From positions 185,094 through 249,093 of the forward strand of contig JADWOT020001299.1 in assembly GCA_036345935.2 (NCBI GenBank): a stretch of 64,000 bases of DNA. Reading direction: 5' to 3'. The notes under the pieces were generated by a model. It was not told where the DNA came from. It searched no databases and saw only the letters and a list, made by a program, of their open reading frames with translations. Source of the stretch: Taenia hydatigena. Taxonomy: Eukaryota; Platyhelminthes; Cestoda; Cyclophyllidea; Taeniidae. The translations under genes were made by a program, and so were the position numbers. Positions 37,957-52,139 of this stretch are shown here, piece by piece (the stretch's first letter is position 1; every line of letters starts with the position of its first letter).

Positions 37957-39915
37957 CTGGAACTCTTCTGTCAAGGATGGTCTGTTTAACGTCCCACTTG
38001 TGCGACTTAGCAAGATTTCATAGTGCAATCTGCTTCTGCCTCGTAGGCGTTGCTGTGATTGCGGCGAGGAGAGACGTTTGACCTCGCAAAGTAACATACA
38101 AATCATTAAGCCTACGATCTAAAGCGAATTCGGATTAATAAATTATAATGAATATAACAGGAGAAAGGACTTATTGCATAAAAGCAAGTTGAAATTTCTG
38201 CTATTTACAGTAGGTCGGTTCAGGCTTTTCTGCACTCGCTGTGTTTTCCGATTTATCTTCTCCTTCTCAGCAAGAACCATCAGTTAGGTGAGCCTGGTTA
38301 AGGCATGTCCGGAGAAGGAGGTGAATATTGGCAACTTTAATGTATTTCATCTCAGAATATTCTTTTTGGGTCTTATGCGCAGGTTAAGGGCAGCAGTAAA
38401 GATGATTTATAACAGCATACACGTTAAATCCACTTTAAGGAGAAAAGATCATGCAAAAGCATTAGCACCAAAGCATTTCGCGTTTATTTCGGTGTCTGCT
38501 TCGATACACGAAAATTGCATGCAACTTACCACTGAGGGGAAAATCTACTAGTAGGCCATAAGGAGTTAAAGTTACGAAAAGGAAGAGGGGCATTAGGATA
38601 AGAAAAGACAGAAAGAAAGAAGGCGACACGATGAAAAGGGGCAAAAAAGGAAAGATGGAAGGAGGAGAGGAAGAAAGAGCCTCTGCTAATATCGATGACA
38701 AAGCCAGGTCTCATCTCGCTCTTGTGATTGCTTGATCCATCACTGCAAAATATCCCTGACCAAAAAGTGGAACTTATGAGTCCAAGTCTACCTACCCCGC
38801 TTAACGGCATGGGTTCCAGTTCTTTACTACTCCGACGAATAATTTTGATGACAACATTAGATGTGGAATATTTGTTGCGCTTTATAATCAAGAATAAGGC
38901 AGAAATACACCTTACAGTCATTAGTCTTGGTATAATTTATGACAACAGCCAACTTTTTGCAAACAATCATGGTCTGTACTCGCCTATTCATTGTAAAAGT
39001 GTATTTACAGAGCTTACTCTGCAATCTCGAAGTCTCTTTCAGCAGCATTCCTCTGCCATTAAAGCGAAGATAAAATGTCTTAGTTAGCAAGCCAAATCTA
39101 CTTAGCCTTAAATGCCATAATCATTAAAGCAGGAGGATGGGAATTGACATCGCCCATAGCAAAAGCAGCCTTCTGACCAATTTATTAGCATTTCACTTTA
39201 TTTAACTCACTGAAAGTCCTAAAAACGCCACACTTGACTCACTTAAGATGAGAATAAACCAATGTGAAAGATTTCTGGCCGATGGGAATTTAAAAGAACT
39301 TGTAGAAAAACGAAAAACGCCTTATTTCTAAAGCCCCTTCAAATTTTTCTGCCAACGAAAAGTCCTTTTTCCCAGCTACTTCTACCTGCAGATATGTCAC
39401 CAAAAATATGCACCAAAAATCTCTCACAGAGCAAACCTTTGCAATGCGTTGTCAGTCATATAGCTACCACTGATGAGATGATTTGTTTGGACAGTCAAAA
39501 TCAGTGCTCTACGTTTAGAACGTCAGAAGACAAAGAAAAGGTGTGCGTTCATCCTTCCTCAGCACTGATTTATTGTTCGTAGAGTAAACCACTCGCCTAA
39601 ATGTCCTGATTTTAAAACACTAGGATGCCAGCTCTGATGGTTAAGCAATATTTCTGCAAACCGCTTAGAATTAGTTACTTTACTCTTCACTTCCACGAAT
39701 GACAAGTAGCACGACGATGCAAAGTTTTATGCTCTGCTTTATAGCGTTTCGGTATTAGTGGAAGATCCTCCTCTGGCCTTGAACAGCGTGGTAAGGATTC
39801 AATCTTTGCACAACATCAAATCCCAATGCTAAAATTGAGGTTTCAAAATTACAATTTAAAGAATTTGGAATCGGTTTTTTCGACTTGGCTTCGGTGTTGC
39901 ACAACTGGAGGTGCA

Positions 39916-40185
39916 CTAGTCACCCATTCGCATCGATCCGCCAGAAGAATAACTAGGAGGTACAAATCCTGCAGAATGATGCCTAGACCATTCGCAGAAG
40001 TTCACTTCCTTCAATAATGCTAGCAATCCATATGCTGACATCGGATAATTACCCAGAGTGTTGGTATTGTTATTGGCATTGCCACTGTGCATGGGCAGTG
40101 ATGATGCATGACAGTGCGCTAGCCAACTGAGAAGGGTTGATTGGTCCCTATCAAGGTAGTCGTGCCCCTTGTGCTGTAGATCCAA
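39916..40185 (-). CDS. Ser/Asn/Gly-rich exon-like frame, right arm
   Basis: Identical mirror of the 9240-9509 frame, read on the minus strand in the right arm. It has the same polar low-complexity text and the same TAG stop. If one copy is transcribed as sense, transcription through the other in the same direction yields antisense. Confidence 0.33.
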   Translation of the reverse strand: MDLQHKGHDYLDRDQSTLLSWLAHCHASSLPMHSGNANNNTNTLGNYPMSAYGLLALLKEVNFCEWSRHHSAGFVPPSYSSGGSMRMGD

Positions 40186-40383
40186 CCATCTTCCTTCTTC
40201 TAGGCTTTATCTAATCTTAAACCCGGTTCAAAACACCTTTTCCTTCTTGGGCCTTACTCTGCCTTATGCGTCAACACGCAAGCAGTGATGATGCATCGTC
40301 GAATCACAGCACAGTCTATAGAGGGTGAAGTTGATTGTCTTCACAGAGGTCTAAGTGACTATTTGCTTGGACCTTATTTTGCT

Positions 40384-40626
40384 TTAAAGACCATTCTTCC
40401 GTAAAAACTTAACGAACACATCGAACACATCGTTGACTGCTGGCGCTGCATTTGGCCGACTTCGCATGAGCACATCTACAGCCCTACAGTCAGTCGAGGT
40501 GTCTGAACCAGATCCAAATTTGATTAAGATAGTTAGCATGCAATTAATAAGACGAACTTGCCTAAAATCCGTAATCTCAAAGCTAAAGCGCCTGATCCGA
40601 TAAAAAACCATCCAGGTCAGGCTCAT
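40384..40626 (-). pseudogene. Ankyrin-like tail fragment, right arm
   Basis: Mirror of the left-arm fragment at 8799-9041, with the same reading and the same FVKFLRKNGL end. See that entry for the reasoning. It adds only copy number, not independent evidence. Confidence 0.3.
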
Positions 40627-41921
40627 ATTACAACACCTTGCGTTCTTACCTCTCCTGACTTAGCCGTAATCCCTACCCCACACTGCTCGAACTGGAATCG
40701 ATCTCGTCGGAAGATATAGTAGGTGAATCAACTGCTACGCAAATGTTATTTTAGTTCACTCATCTTATTAACTTGGTTTGAAATGCTAAACACGTCCTTG
40801 AACCTGAAACTAAAATTACCTCAGTTGCAAAGAAATCTGACGACTGCCGTGGTTGACTCGGGAGTACTTTATGATGGCTGACGTGAGAAAGACTAGAGAA
40901 TAGACAGTAGATTGAACGTTTTTAGCCCCTGATCTTGGCTACAAGGTCACTTTGTGCTTTAACCCTTGTGCTTTCGCCAGGGGGGCTGACTTCTATAATA
41001 TCCATTCTGCTGATTGCAGCATGCAAATGACTTTCAAATGCAACAAAATTGCTACCGCTTACCGCCTCTGCAATAGCAATGTACTAATACGCATCGTTGT
41101 CCATGCACTGGAGTGCACCGCAAGAGGAGGCGATTCGAAGCGGTCTGTATGTAGAAAATGGAAGGAAAATTTAGAGTGATGTAGAATAAAAAAAAGCGAG
41201 AAATGAAAGGGTGAGGTTAACTGAGTCGCAGATGTGTAAAGTGAGACAAAGAGAGCCAGCGACTGAGAGCCATTGACGACCTTCACCGAAGCATGTACTG
41301 ACCCGGACTGGAATGGCACATCCTCCAAAGCTCATCCTGCCCTCACTTTCCACTTTCCATCTTTCGTCCTTCCATGCCTTCTTTACGCTGCTTCATCCCT
41401 GTTTGCCTCATTATTTTTTGTTCATCCTTGACGATCCTAATCCTCCTTTTTTCCATTTATATCGCCCTGTTTTCGTATCTGCATGCCTTTACTGCGCCAT
41501 CTACCTATGGCCCTCATCCGAGCTTCAATTTTTGCATTAATAGTGGCAGCCATTTGTAATATTTTTTTAAAATATGTTGCAACACTTTTCAAACCGTTCG
41601 GCATCCCAATTTTGATGAAAGCTTTTAATTGTATTATGGCAAGAATAAGGCAGTGACAAAATACAAACGGTGGTAACCTCGTGAAGCACATTTGTACCCC
41701 GGTGTTGCCAACATATGGTGCCCTAGATGTTTCGTAATGCACCGATATCGACGTTTAAATGGTCCACGCTTTTAAGGAGGGAGTCCTTGTTCTCACCTTG
41801 TCAGCATATATAATCCATCGCATCAGCGTGTCCAATAGGCGTGTAGCCGAAACGCCTCCGTGATTTAAGTTTATCGAGCATCAATAATGTGATAAGCAAG
41901 CATGACGATTTGTAATTCTCC

Positions 41922-42236
41922 ATGCGCACTGCAAATCTGCAACAGTTTTGCCATCGCCACTGTTGTCAGGTAAACTTTAAGTCGGCGCATATTAAATTTG
42001 ACATTGAAGTTTCCTTGTTGAAATCATTGCGTGTTAGATCCATCACTCCTGCAGATGATGGCGACTGGATTTACCACATGCCTAGCCCTCAAGTAATTTT
42101 AAAAGTGACCTCCATAAGGGTTTTTTTTAGTTTTCATGTGCCATACATATCGATGAAAGTGAGTAAATGGGGCATGCACATCATGTTTCCACCCAAATAT
42201 TTAAAAAGGGCTCTTATCGCAAGCAAAGTTGCTTGA
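41922..42236 (+). pseudogene. Possible degenerate Ig-like exon, right arm
   Basis: Identical mirror copy of the frame at 7189-7503, in the right arm. It has the same DDGDW segment and the same lack of the expected cysteine. Being identical to its partner, it gives no independent evidence for selection. Confidence 0.18.
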
Positions 42237-45200
42237 CTTTAATTGCTTTGAAATCGTATGCATTTTAGCCATGCAAAAGTAGCTTTTATCAGGCTTGTTT
42301 GTACATCAGAATAGCCAGAAAAATACTTCAAATCATCACTGTTCTGATAATGACAGAGCCGAGACAATTAGCCTTAAAGTTTTAATTACTTTGTGTTACC
42401 AGCTGTCGCAGTTTAAACGATACGGGTGTTTTCAATAGAACTTGGTATCGTCCTCCGCAGAAATTAAGAAGCACACTTTCAATTTTTTAAATTCCAACGA
42501 AAAGCAGATCCTTTGTTGTTAAAATCTGCGCATTTAGACCGCCCGCAATTTTCCGGAGCCTCTGGATCAAAAATTGCAGCCACAAAGATGGCAATGGATC
42601 TAATACTCCGTGGAGGACCCTTTCGCCGAGCTGTTTAATTCAGGTGCCACAGTACTGTAAGAGATTCCATCTAGCTTCCATATTTTCTTGGATATTTGTT
42701 CCATGAGAATACAATGAACTGTCTGATATTATGAACTAAGGTTATGTCTGTATGATCGCTGTACCCTGTACATACTGCCTTCTTGATCCATTTATAGGAT
42801 TAAATCAAATAATCATTTCTTCCGTCTTGTGTAAATGGTCTTTTTACAAAGCATAAAACAACTTTTGGCCTTGATCTCTTATTTTAACAATGGCTGGTAT
42901 TCACCAAGTTCTAAGTCAATAAAATAAATTAGGAGCCACTAAAAGACTTATTATGCCTTCTGGAACAAAGCCAGTTGCATAATGAAAAACACGATACCTC
43001 TCATTTCTATGCTATTCTTTACTACTGAGTACAGTGCAGACAGTCATTTAACTGCACAAATTTTGAGATATGCCAACGAGGATGGCCTTGGTGGAGAGAA
43101 GTTATTGGCCGAAGGGAAGTTGGGCCTCATTGTTGACCCCATGACCGTGGTGTCCTCGACTCGTGCATGGAGGCAAGACAACACGAAGTCCAAAGTGACG
43201 TGATTAATTATTTTGGATGCCATGCGGCATCGAAGAATTTGGCGGTTCGCTTGTGAAATTTTGTTCTCATCTTATGAACATGTTCACTAGCACTTAAATG
43301 TGTAAAGCAGCCAACCGAAAATCTAGGATGTGCACTTTTCTGTGTTGTGTGCATATAGAGACACTAAAACTGTCGTACCTGTGCCGATTAAAGTTGTCCA
43401 ATAAAGTTTACTTGCGATGCATCCTGATTGTACTTTGCGTATTCCGCTAGGTCAACATCCCTCTGAGTACCTACGGAAGTGGATGGCCTATTTTGACCCC
43501 TACTATTAAACACCGCTATAAATTTGACAGTCAATCAATTCTGATCGCATTTAGACTAAACTAGGCCCGCTACGTTCTCCCTAAAATAAGTCAAAAAATG
43601 TGTTTCACTTTATGCACTTCGAATGCAGGCTTGATGTGTTTTCTTTAATGGGCAGCTGCTCCAGCTGTCTTTTGCGAACGTCCGAATGAACTTTCGTAAC
43701 TTTGCGTTGTGCCAAGTCCTCTGTTGGTGGCATAACACTCACTAACGACTGCTCTATTTTCCATCTCGGCTTCATGACTCGGGTGTCTCACTACCTTCCG
43801 GCAACGTTGCTGAACGATCACAGTCAGACAATCCATGACCCGGTTTCTTAGGTAACAAAAGGCGAGCAGACCAGCAACTTACCCATCTTACAACATTACA
43901 TATCTTTCGGATTACTGCATGAGATGGTAAACCAAACAGACTTCAACGTATGGCTGTAAGAATAGTCCTAATTAGAAGACGAATAATTTTGAATTTATTC
44001 TTGTGGCTTTGGCTATATGAGAATAGTCGGTAGCCGCACCTGCAGGAAATTCACTCCAATCGTCCCAACCCTAACATGGAAAAATAAAACCTTCTTCAGT
44101 CACCCAACTTGACGTGACGCCTAGCAGTACTTTATTGTAGACATCATGGTCATCCTGAAAACACGCCCCAATAACACAAAAGTATTATGGTGAGGAGAAA
44201 TTACAGGGTCAGATTTGACTTCAATAATTGGCATCTTCCATGGTGACGCTATGGTCTAGGGCAATCCAAATAATTCACTTTGCTGGTCTCCCTAACACCC
44301 TTAAAATTAACCCAGAGTAGTTTAATGTTACTTGATAGGCCAATCGTAAGTTCTCAGAAAATGCAGTTCTCTTCGAGATCCTTTACATTCAGAAGGTGCC
44401 AACCAAGGCAAACCACCAGGCACATTTTCTCTTTAACTGCTTGTGTCAGCAGCTGTAGTTTTTCGATAATGCACAGTCACTAATGAGGCCTGTTTTTTAA
44501 AAGAGACTTGTACAGGCCCATTTTCACGCAATAAAAGGCTTCAATGTCCATCCATGTTGGATGATTGGTCATTCAACGTACTCGTCCTCCCACAATCGCC
44601 AATACAATGGCAGTTGCATAACTGCACCTCTATTATTCAACTTCCTCCCTTCTCCATGTCTAAGTAAATCCACGAATTTACAAAATGAAGAATGTATATG
44701 ATTGCCAGACTTATAGGAAACCCATTTACTATGCTTCAGCTCCTTTGCGTGAGCTTTTACAGCCAATTCTCTTTTCTAAGTAATTGACCTTGCGCTCCCG
44801 TTTTTATAAAAGAAACAAATGCCTTACCGGTCCGCATTTGATCCCACACCAATACTTTCCTTAACCTTAGGTGCACAACTGCGTTTTCTTCCACTTTCAC
44901 CACTCACAGCAATAGAGTGTCATATTATCAGTCGTAGGTAAATCTGAAAGGGAGAGAGGCCTCGACAGGTTGCTGTAAACACTAGGGAAGAAGCCTTGAC
45001 ATGGAAGCTAACACAAGTGCAAAGTTGCTATTCCCGACAATCGCAATAACCTTTGCGATCAGTAGCAGAGTTAATAACTCTTTCAACACTCAGCTAATTG
45101 CGAAGTTTACTCAGCAGACTCACCTCGACCAAAAGGTGAGTCCTGCTTCGTATGCATTCATATGGGACCACTTCGTCCCAAGTGCCGAAGAGCACTGACT

Positions 45201-48200
45201 ACTGAACGCATTTCTAACTCGAAATTCAACTCAACAGCTTATTAGAGTAGGTAGAGATTAGAACAGCTCGTTTTTTATTTTTTTATTTTATTTCACTGCA
45301 CATATTTCAGAGATAATTAAACCACGGAAAGATGGAGAAGTGAAGTATAATAACTATTATTTGTTAACGCAAGAACATACGAAATGTAGTACACGATGCT
45401 TAAAGAGCAGAATGAGAGACTTGGTGCAAATTGCCTACGTAATGCCCTATTTTGCAATCACTAACGCTGATGCTATGGAAGATCGATGGGCAGAATTCAC
45501 GATTCGGTTGATTACTAAGCTTGGTCAACAATAAAAGAAGATATAAACTTAGCGAAAATCAATATGATGGAATAAAAAAGAAAAGAGGGTGCCTAGGGGG
45601 AGACCGTACATTAGAGCCACCCAAAACCTACTTCGACTTTCTTTGACTCAGATTAGGCTGCGGTCCATGCTTACACATTTCTTGACGTGGTGATTTTTAC
45701 TAATAAGTAATTTCCGGCAGCCGTAGAATCAGTTTGTTTCCTCGATATCCAAATGCCCATGAGAAACCAGATATCCTTTTTAATTCAAGGATGGCGAACG
45801 CCTTTTCCCCTACATAGGACAAAGCTAAATGTCCTAACTGCTTGGATCGTCCCGTGTACCCGGATGCATTGTAGACTATGTGCATATGCACAAACGCTGA
45901 TTACTTGTGCAGAATATACATTAAATCACCCAACCCCGATTGTCGACAGATTCGTACGCTGTTCAAAGCTTACCCTTTAAGGACCATTTTGGGATTAGCC
46001 ATTCCTTGCTGATTAAATCAATCACCGTGCAGTGTAGTGTCACCAATCAGCTTCCCACCCTACAACATTTGGTCTCAGGTCTACCAAGTTTGGTCGGTTC
46101 TTCTGCAAGCTATTTTCACGCCTTAGCATCTTGTCATATTTGTTCAAATCGCAACACAGAGAGATGGTTACAACTAGTCAAAGACATGAAATTTACGCCT
46201 CATGTGTTTTGTCCATCCTTGGCGCAATGGCTTCGTAAAGGAATAAGGAACACACGGCAACCAGTGCGCAGCCTACGCATCATCACTTTAATGAATTTCT
46301 TGAGTAGAGGACAAGGAGGGACAAGAGGAAGAAAGTGGCTTGGGAATTGCAGTGCAAGTCGAGAAAGCTGATATTTTTTAGTAAGCTTTGCTCAGGTGCC
46401 AACTTCAAGTTTTGATCAATTATGTGACTATCGCTTTCCTGCACAACAGTCACGTGAAAGGATGAGGCCAGATCTAGTCACTGCTTGTAATACACATCAA
46501 ATACACCGCAAGCGCTTTGCGGGTTCTAATGTATTTGTCTCGTTCTCCACCGGAATTGATTGCCACGAACGTGCAATGTGTCCCGGGTGGTGCAAGACCG
46601 GCACCTTGCGCTGAAGACGCTTCTTTGACCACCCGCAAATAGGTCCTCTTCACTTTCAAGATGCGTATGTAAGCATGTTTACGTATGATGAGTGCACAGA
46701 TGCAGATGCTTATTTGCAGAATTTTCACAAATTTTTGGTGAAATTTTTGCGCTGACTGTCTGACTCAGATGATGACGAATTTGATGCATTCTGTGGATGC
46801 GCATCGCCTCTTAATAGCATGGTGGCCTGTGCTATCGCGGCATCAACGCAGCGCTTGTTAAAGCCCATTTTAAGTATTCACTGTAAAAAAGGGAAAATGC
46901 CAAGTCAGATGACTCCTGCATTTGTTCTGAGGAGTTTTCGAGTCAGACAGTGATAAAGTGGATTCGGTCGATATAAGGGGACCTCATGTTAACGACAAAG
47001 AATTAAGAGAGTCTCGGCAGCAACTCGGGGGTCTTTTACTGCGTTTTGATTTAGCATCCTTCAGAATGAGATCTATTTGGCTTGATGCGATTGTAGCAAC
47101 ACTTGACCAACAGGGCTTGGTCGGTATGTGGACCTCTTGTAAATTTCAATGGACTCTGCTATAGGTGGCCTGTATCGTTGTGACAATGTGAAGATTTGGA
47201 GGCACTGCTACTTCTCGATCGCCAGTCGCAGAACCGTCGTATATTGAGCCCGTCATCTAATCATAGCTTGTTGTTTGTAGTGCGTCGCTTTGACTGATAA
47301 ACGTCTTTGCCCAGCATCTGCACAGTCAACATGGATTGGTGGCGAAGCGAGAGGCGAATCGCCTTGGCCTTTCTTAGAAATTTCAGTTAGTTCTTTGTGC
47401 CGTATGCATCTAAATCTGAGTTGAGAGAAGTAGAGGGAAGTCAGGAGAAAGACCATCGTAGGTAGTTTTGCACAGCCGTGTGGCACTGCGTTCCCTATTT
47501 CTGCCCACTTCCTCCCACATGCTCCTGAATTCCTTCGTGTAATCACTTCTCCAGCAATGCTTTCGAGTGAAATATGCAGAAAAAGTCCGTTTGGAAGGTA
47601 TGTGAGTTCCAATCAAGCAAAACACTTGAAAACCTACCTATAGACCACCTTGATAGATGAAATACACTAGAGCACTAGTTGTGGCAATGCTGGAACGATG
47701 GCACACGTAAATGAGGTTAGTGAAAAGATCAGGGTAAGCAGGAAGATAATGAGGATGATGGCAAAACTTACCCCGTTGGCTCTTTAATGTGTTTTGAACG
47801 ATAAAGTGAGAGGTTATGGGTTATCAAGAGATTAGGAAGGAGGTGGAGGTTATTATCACAGGCATGTAAAACTTTCTGCGCTTTTATAGTTTTGCCCGTT
47901 CTGATACACATTTCTGAGTGTCAGAAGAAAAGCCGACATCTTCAACAGTCTTAAAGAAGCTTGCAATCATAGACTATGCATCATGTGCGATTCAAAATGT
48001 CATACAGTGAGATATGATTGCTGGCAACATGATATTACACAGTATGGACTCGATTCGCCTGACACTTTTGGCCTTTGGCTGACTTATCGGCACCTGAAAC
48101 AGCGTGCAGGTCTGTGTTGCACAGCGCTAATCTTAGTTATTCTTCCATCTGCCCTTATGCTCGAACACTGCATATCAACCTCATGCCGAAATCCAATGGC

Positions 48201-49424
48201 AAATCCTTGTGTTCTTATTTTTGCAGATGAGGATGTTCCACAGGATTTACGAATGAAATTTACTAACTAAAATGCGGTGAATATGTCGTGGGATGCGTAG
48301 CTTAAACCTATCGACATCACTGGTTACTGTGTCTTTTTGAGGTGAAATTGTTAGACAAACGGCAGCGCCAACACGCACCTAAATAAAAGTTACGTCTTCA
48401 CAGGTCTAATGCCATGAGAAACAGTTTCTTTTACCGTTGCTGCGTCCAATCAGCAGGCTGGTTCGGAAATGTCTGCACACATTGTTAAATATAGCAACAT
48501 GGTAAGCGCTATTGCCCCATGCTCGACAGAAGGCAAGTCATCTCGACATAGCAAATGCTAAAGCATTAACAAAATGGCCCCTTTTAACAGGCATTAGCCC
48601 GCAACTGAATCCTCTTGAATTCACTTAAATGATTCGACCGCAGAGATTAAGACAGGTGCGCTTAGTGAGGCAGGCCTGATCGTCCTGTCATGCACAATTT
48701 GCAATTAATTAGCATTTGGGTAATGAAAGGTGTGATAGACGAAACTTGTTATTTTGAACAGAAGGGAAAATTTTGACTGCAACCTCCACAATAAGTCCAT
48801 CGCATGCGTCAAATCCATTGATGACGTCATCAGGAGGGACTGTCTCCTCGTTCGCAACTACCATCACTGAAGGATCCACCTACGCTCTATTGGACAACGC
48901 AACCCTTTTCGCTTCCATGATCCTAATGCTGTCGTCAGCCTTAATGCGAGTCTGTGCAAACTTTCGACTAATGAACCCACTTCGAATATTATAGCCCAAA
49001 ACTCGTGTTTGTCAGACGCGCTGTTTTTCCATTGCAGGCTCCACTAATCCAGACAATGATTGAGCTGACAATCTTCCCTCCTTATTTAGAAATAAAGAGA
49101 CAAATAATGGTAAGCTACTTTATCACGACAAATACACCTATTGTCGTTCCGGTCTCCTCTCATTAATGCACAAACGGGTCCTCTCTATTGATGCACGATA
49201 CGCAAAATACAGAAATGCAAACAAATTTATTGAAAAGGATGTTGGCAATTATTATGTGTTGATATATCCTTCAATTCAGATGGATGTTCCTGTTCAGTTT
49301 TCCATGGGTGCTGATTCGCCTCCCATACTTTCTTCTGCTCTCAATTATCTGACTACTTCGTTAGCTGTACTCGAGACACAATAGCGGTCACTTCAATTCC
49401 ATTGTCAATCAGTTACTAATAGGT

Positions 49425-52139
49425 ACACGTGACATGACTGATCGAGTGACTGGCATGTATCCACGAACGGACTCAGACTCAGATCTAAACCCGACAGGCG
49501 CTCAAGCCCAGCATTTTACTATGCAAAAGCCAGATGGACACGTAGATTGACTTGGGTCTGTAGTCCATTTTACACCAATTGAAACGCTTTTAGAATCCAT
49601 GCTGAATCATAAATGACGTTAGATTAATTACTAATGGAATGAAATCAACCCTTTAGAGAACGAATTTATTCATTCAACACCGTTTCGACAGCATTTGTTC
49701 TAGGGATGGATGAATAAATGCGATGTTTTGTGTCAATTGCTATGTAAAAGTCTTTGGTATCTTCTTGGCCCACTGATTTGACGCCACTTGGAAGAAGCGT
49801 AAATCTGCGTTTACATTCTTACGTACGCTGATGTGCATGTTCATTAGTGTGATGTTAAGTTTTGCGTTGTTCTTTTCCTGCCTAAAATCTCAATCGTAAC
49901 GAGTGTTTAATTGGCTTGAAAAATCCAAGTTGAGTTAAGCTAATCTGTAAGTTAATGCCTGTTCTATCCCGCTGACGTTGAGGCTTTGCTTATTGCCTAT
50001 TAAACGGAGTCTAGACGAGGTTTAATAGTGAAAAGTACCAACCCCTCATGTGCCTCCCCCGATGCTATTACTCTAAAAAATGATAGTTACCAATTTTATG
50101 GCATCGGACAATTCTGTGCATAACTAGTAATTCTTGAAGAATTAACGACTAAAATGGGAATGAGCCGCCTGCTGCATAAAAAGGAATGCATAATAAAACG
50201 GTGGGATATTTTCGCACCTTTCTGTATGAGGAAGACTTGTCGAGTACTCAATATGTCCGCGTTTCTTCAACCGGCATGGGTAATTTAAAGTTTCATGCAA
50301 ATTCACTAGGCTTTACGCGAAATATGACGATTATTAAAATCTGAGCAGAACAAAATCTCGACAAAAAAACGCATAAAGCGAACGCTCAGGGTCCGCGAAG
50401 CAGGATTTTTTAGCAAAAGTTTGCAAGAGATAGCTGAGTAGAACCATGGGAAAACCAAAACAAACCGCCAAGATGCACGGGAAGCTTGTATAGCTTATCT
50501 ATTTCAGTACTTTAAGCATTCAACCTACGAGCTAAAGCAGTCATAGTGTAAAATTTTTCCAGTTTGCCTTTTAATCGTCGAAAAACACAGTTGAGTACTT
50601 TTGGCAAGGGCCTCACGATGTCTCAAATCTAGTCCATTTCATTTGGTCAAATTCGGAGCAGCGGTATGAATGAACACACCATTGCGCTCATGTTGACGAA
50701 GCTACCAAAGGCTGGCAAGGGCTGGTGGATGCTGGATAGCAACCTTACATAGGAGGCTGATCAAATTAAAGGTTTGAGTAAGTCCCGATGATCAAAATTT
50801 GTTAACCAAGATTTCAGCACACCACTCTGAAGCTGAATGTTTGAGTTACTCCGCCAATGCGAAGTTGAATGCAGCTGGCCAATCGCTGTCGATTAGACTC
50901 AATAAACGTAGCGAACTCAGCTACACTAAAACAATTTGACAACAGGCATTTTAAAAGATGGTGTAGTTAGTAGGCACATGTGCTGATCATAGGGCTAACG
51001 ACCGGCTGGTGGAGTAACTTTGACGTGATGGCTGCGAAATGCTGATGTTTTACCCATTTACCACGTGGGCATATGTGCCACTAGGTCAGAATAGGGACAT
51101 TCCGCATTGTTCTAATTTCGCCTCGTTGCCTTAACCTGCCTCTTCAGTGGAGTGTAGAGGAAGATTCGTGGATTTTATTTTCCTTCCAATCACAGCATTT
51201 TGCTAGCATCTTTTGTGTCATCAAATATTGGTAGATGAATGATTACGCATATCTCTGCGACACAGTTTTAGTTTATTTGCAACAAGTTCCATGGCGCAGG
51301 CCCTTGCTGAACCCAGTTCCTTAACGAAAGTGATTTTGCAGACGTGCTTTTTTGGACAATTCGTTAAGCACTCGGGAAATTACGTCATTACTGAGCATTT
51401 TGAAAATGCGCTTGTAGGTCGGCTAATAATTACTCCAAATCTATCGTCAATCCGTCACCATAATTATGCTTGTTTGACTGCCTCACTCTCAGGACCAGTC
51501 TTCTGCGAACTTTATGGGTAGGAGGACGTACTCGTACACGCAAGTCCCACCGCTGTGATAAGTCACATCTGTCCAACATTAGAAACTAATTGTCTGACCT
51601 CCTGGTGGAAAACTTGCCAGGAAGGAGGATACACAGACACACAACCCGGGTCAGCAGCACGTTATGGCTTACTTTATAGCAAATGCTAAAACAGTTTCTA
51701 GCACCACGTTTGGCCTTAATGTGAATTAAGTTTGCATCCTTAGGGATGGTAGCTGCCATCTCATTGTGAATGGGACCATTTCTTTATTAAGGAGGGCATG
51801 CTAATGGGCTGATTTTAATGAGGAGTAGTAATTATTACATGATCAAGTAAAGTAGTGCTATAACTTAAGATCTCGTTATCGTAGGACGATGAGAGTGCGA
51901 GAGACGTTCACGCACAGCACTTACAGCGCTTTGGTGATGATCCCATAAAAGTTTCTTTAATTTTGTAGTGCAAACTAAGGCAGGGGAAGGGCTTGGATGG
52001 GCTGTTTCAAGCATGGCATGCTTGTTCTACTAATACATGGACGCAAGTTCAACCAGCCTCACTATTTGTCACTCTGCGGCGAATGCGCAACCACCATCAC
52101 CAACCACTGGGCTATCATTACGTGTGACCGCTTTCTGTA
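49425..52139. other. Right flank next to the arm: nothing recognised
   Basis: I see no domain, repeat or RNA gene. The longest frame, 51291-51521, is 76 codons without a motif. The sequence directly after 49424 shows no terminal inverted repeat that could mark a transposon end; the matching outside of the left arm is not in the window. Confidence 0.45.

Larger units (their letters stand above)
33251..49424 (-). repeat. Right arm of giant near-identical inverted repeat
   Basis: Reverse complement of 1-16174 at close to 100% identity and equal length. The inner edge is at 33251, at CCTAAAGTCC, the complement of the left arm edge. The outer edge is at or beyond 49424; the matching left sequence is cut by the window start, so where the homology really stops cannot be seen. 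Each element described in the left arm has a mirror copy here at 49425 minus its coordinate. The two arms face each other across a 17,076 bp spacer, and a transcript crossing both arms could fold into a very long hairpin. Confidence 0.97.

Noticed and set aside
1..49424. A giant DNA transposon (Polinton/Maverick-like) with 16 kb terminal inverted repeats.
   Set aside because: No integrase, polymerase, protease, ATPase or capsid-like frame was seen in arms or spacer, and no target-site duplication can be checked because the left end is outside the window.
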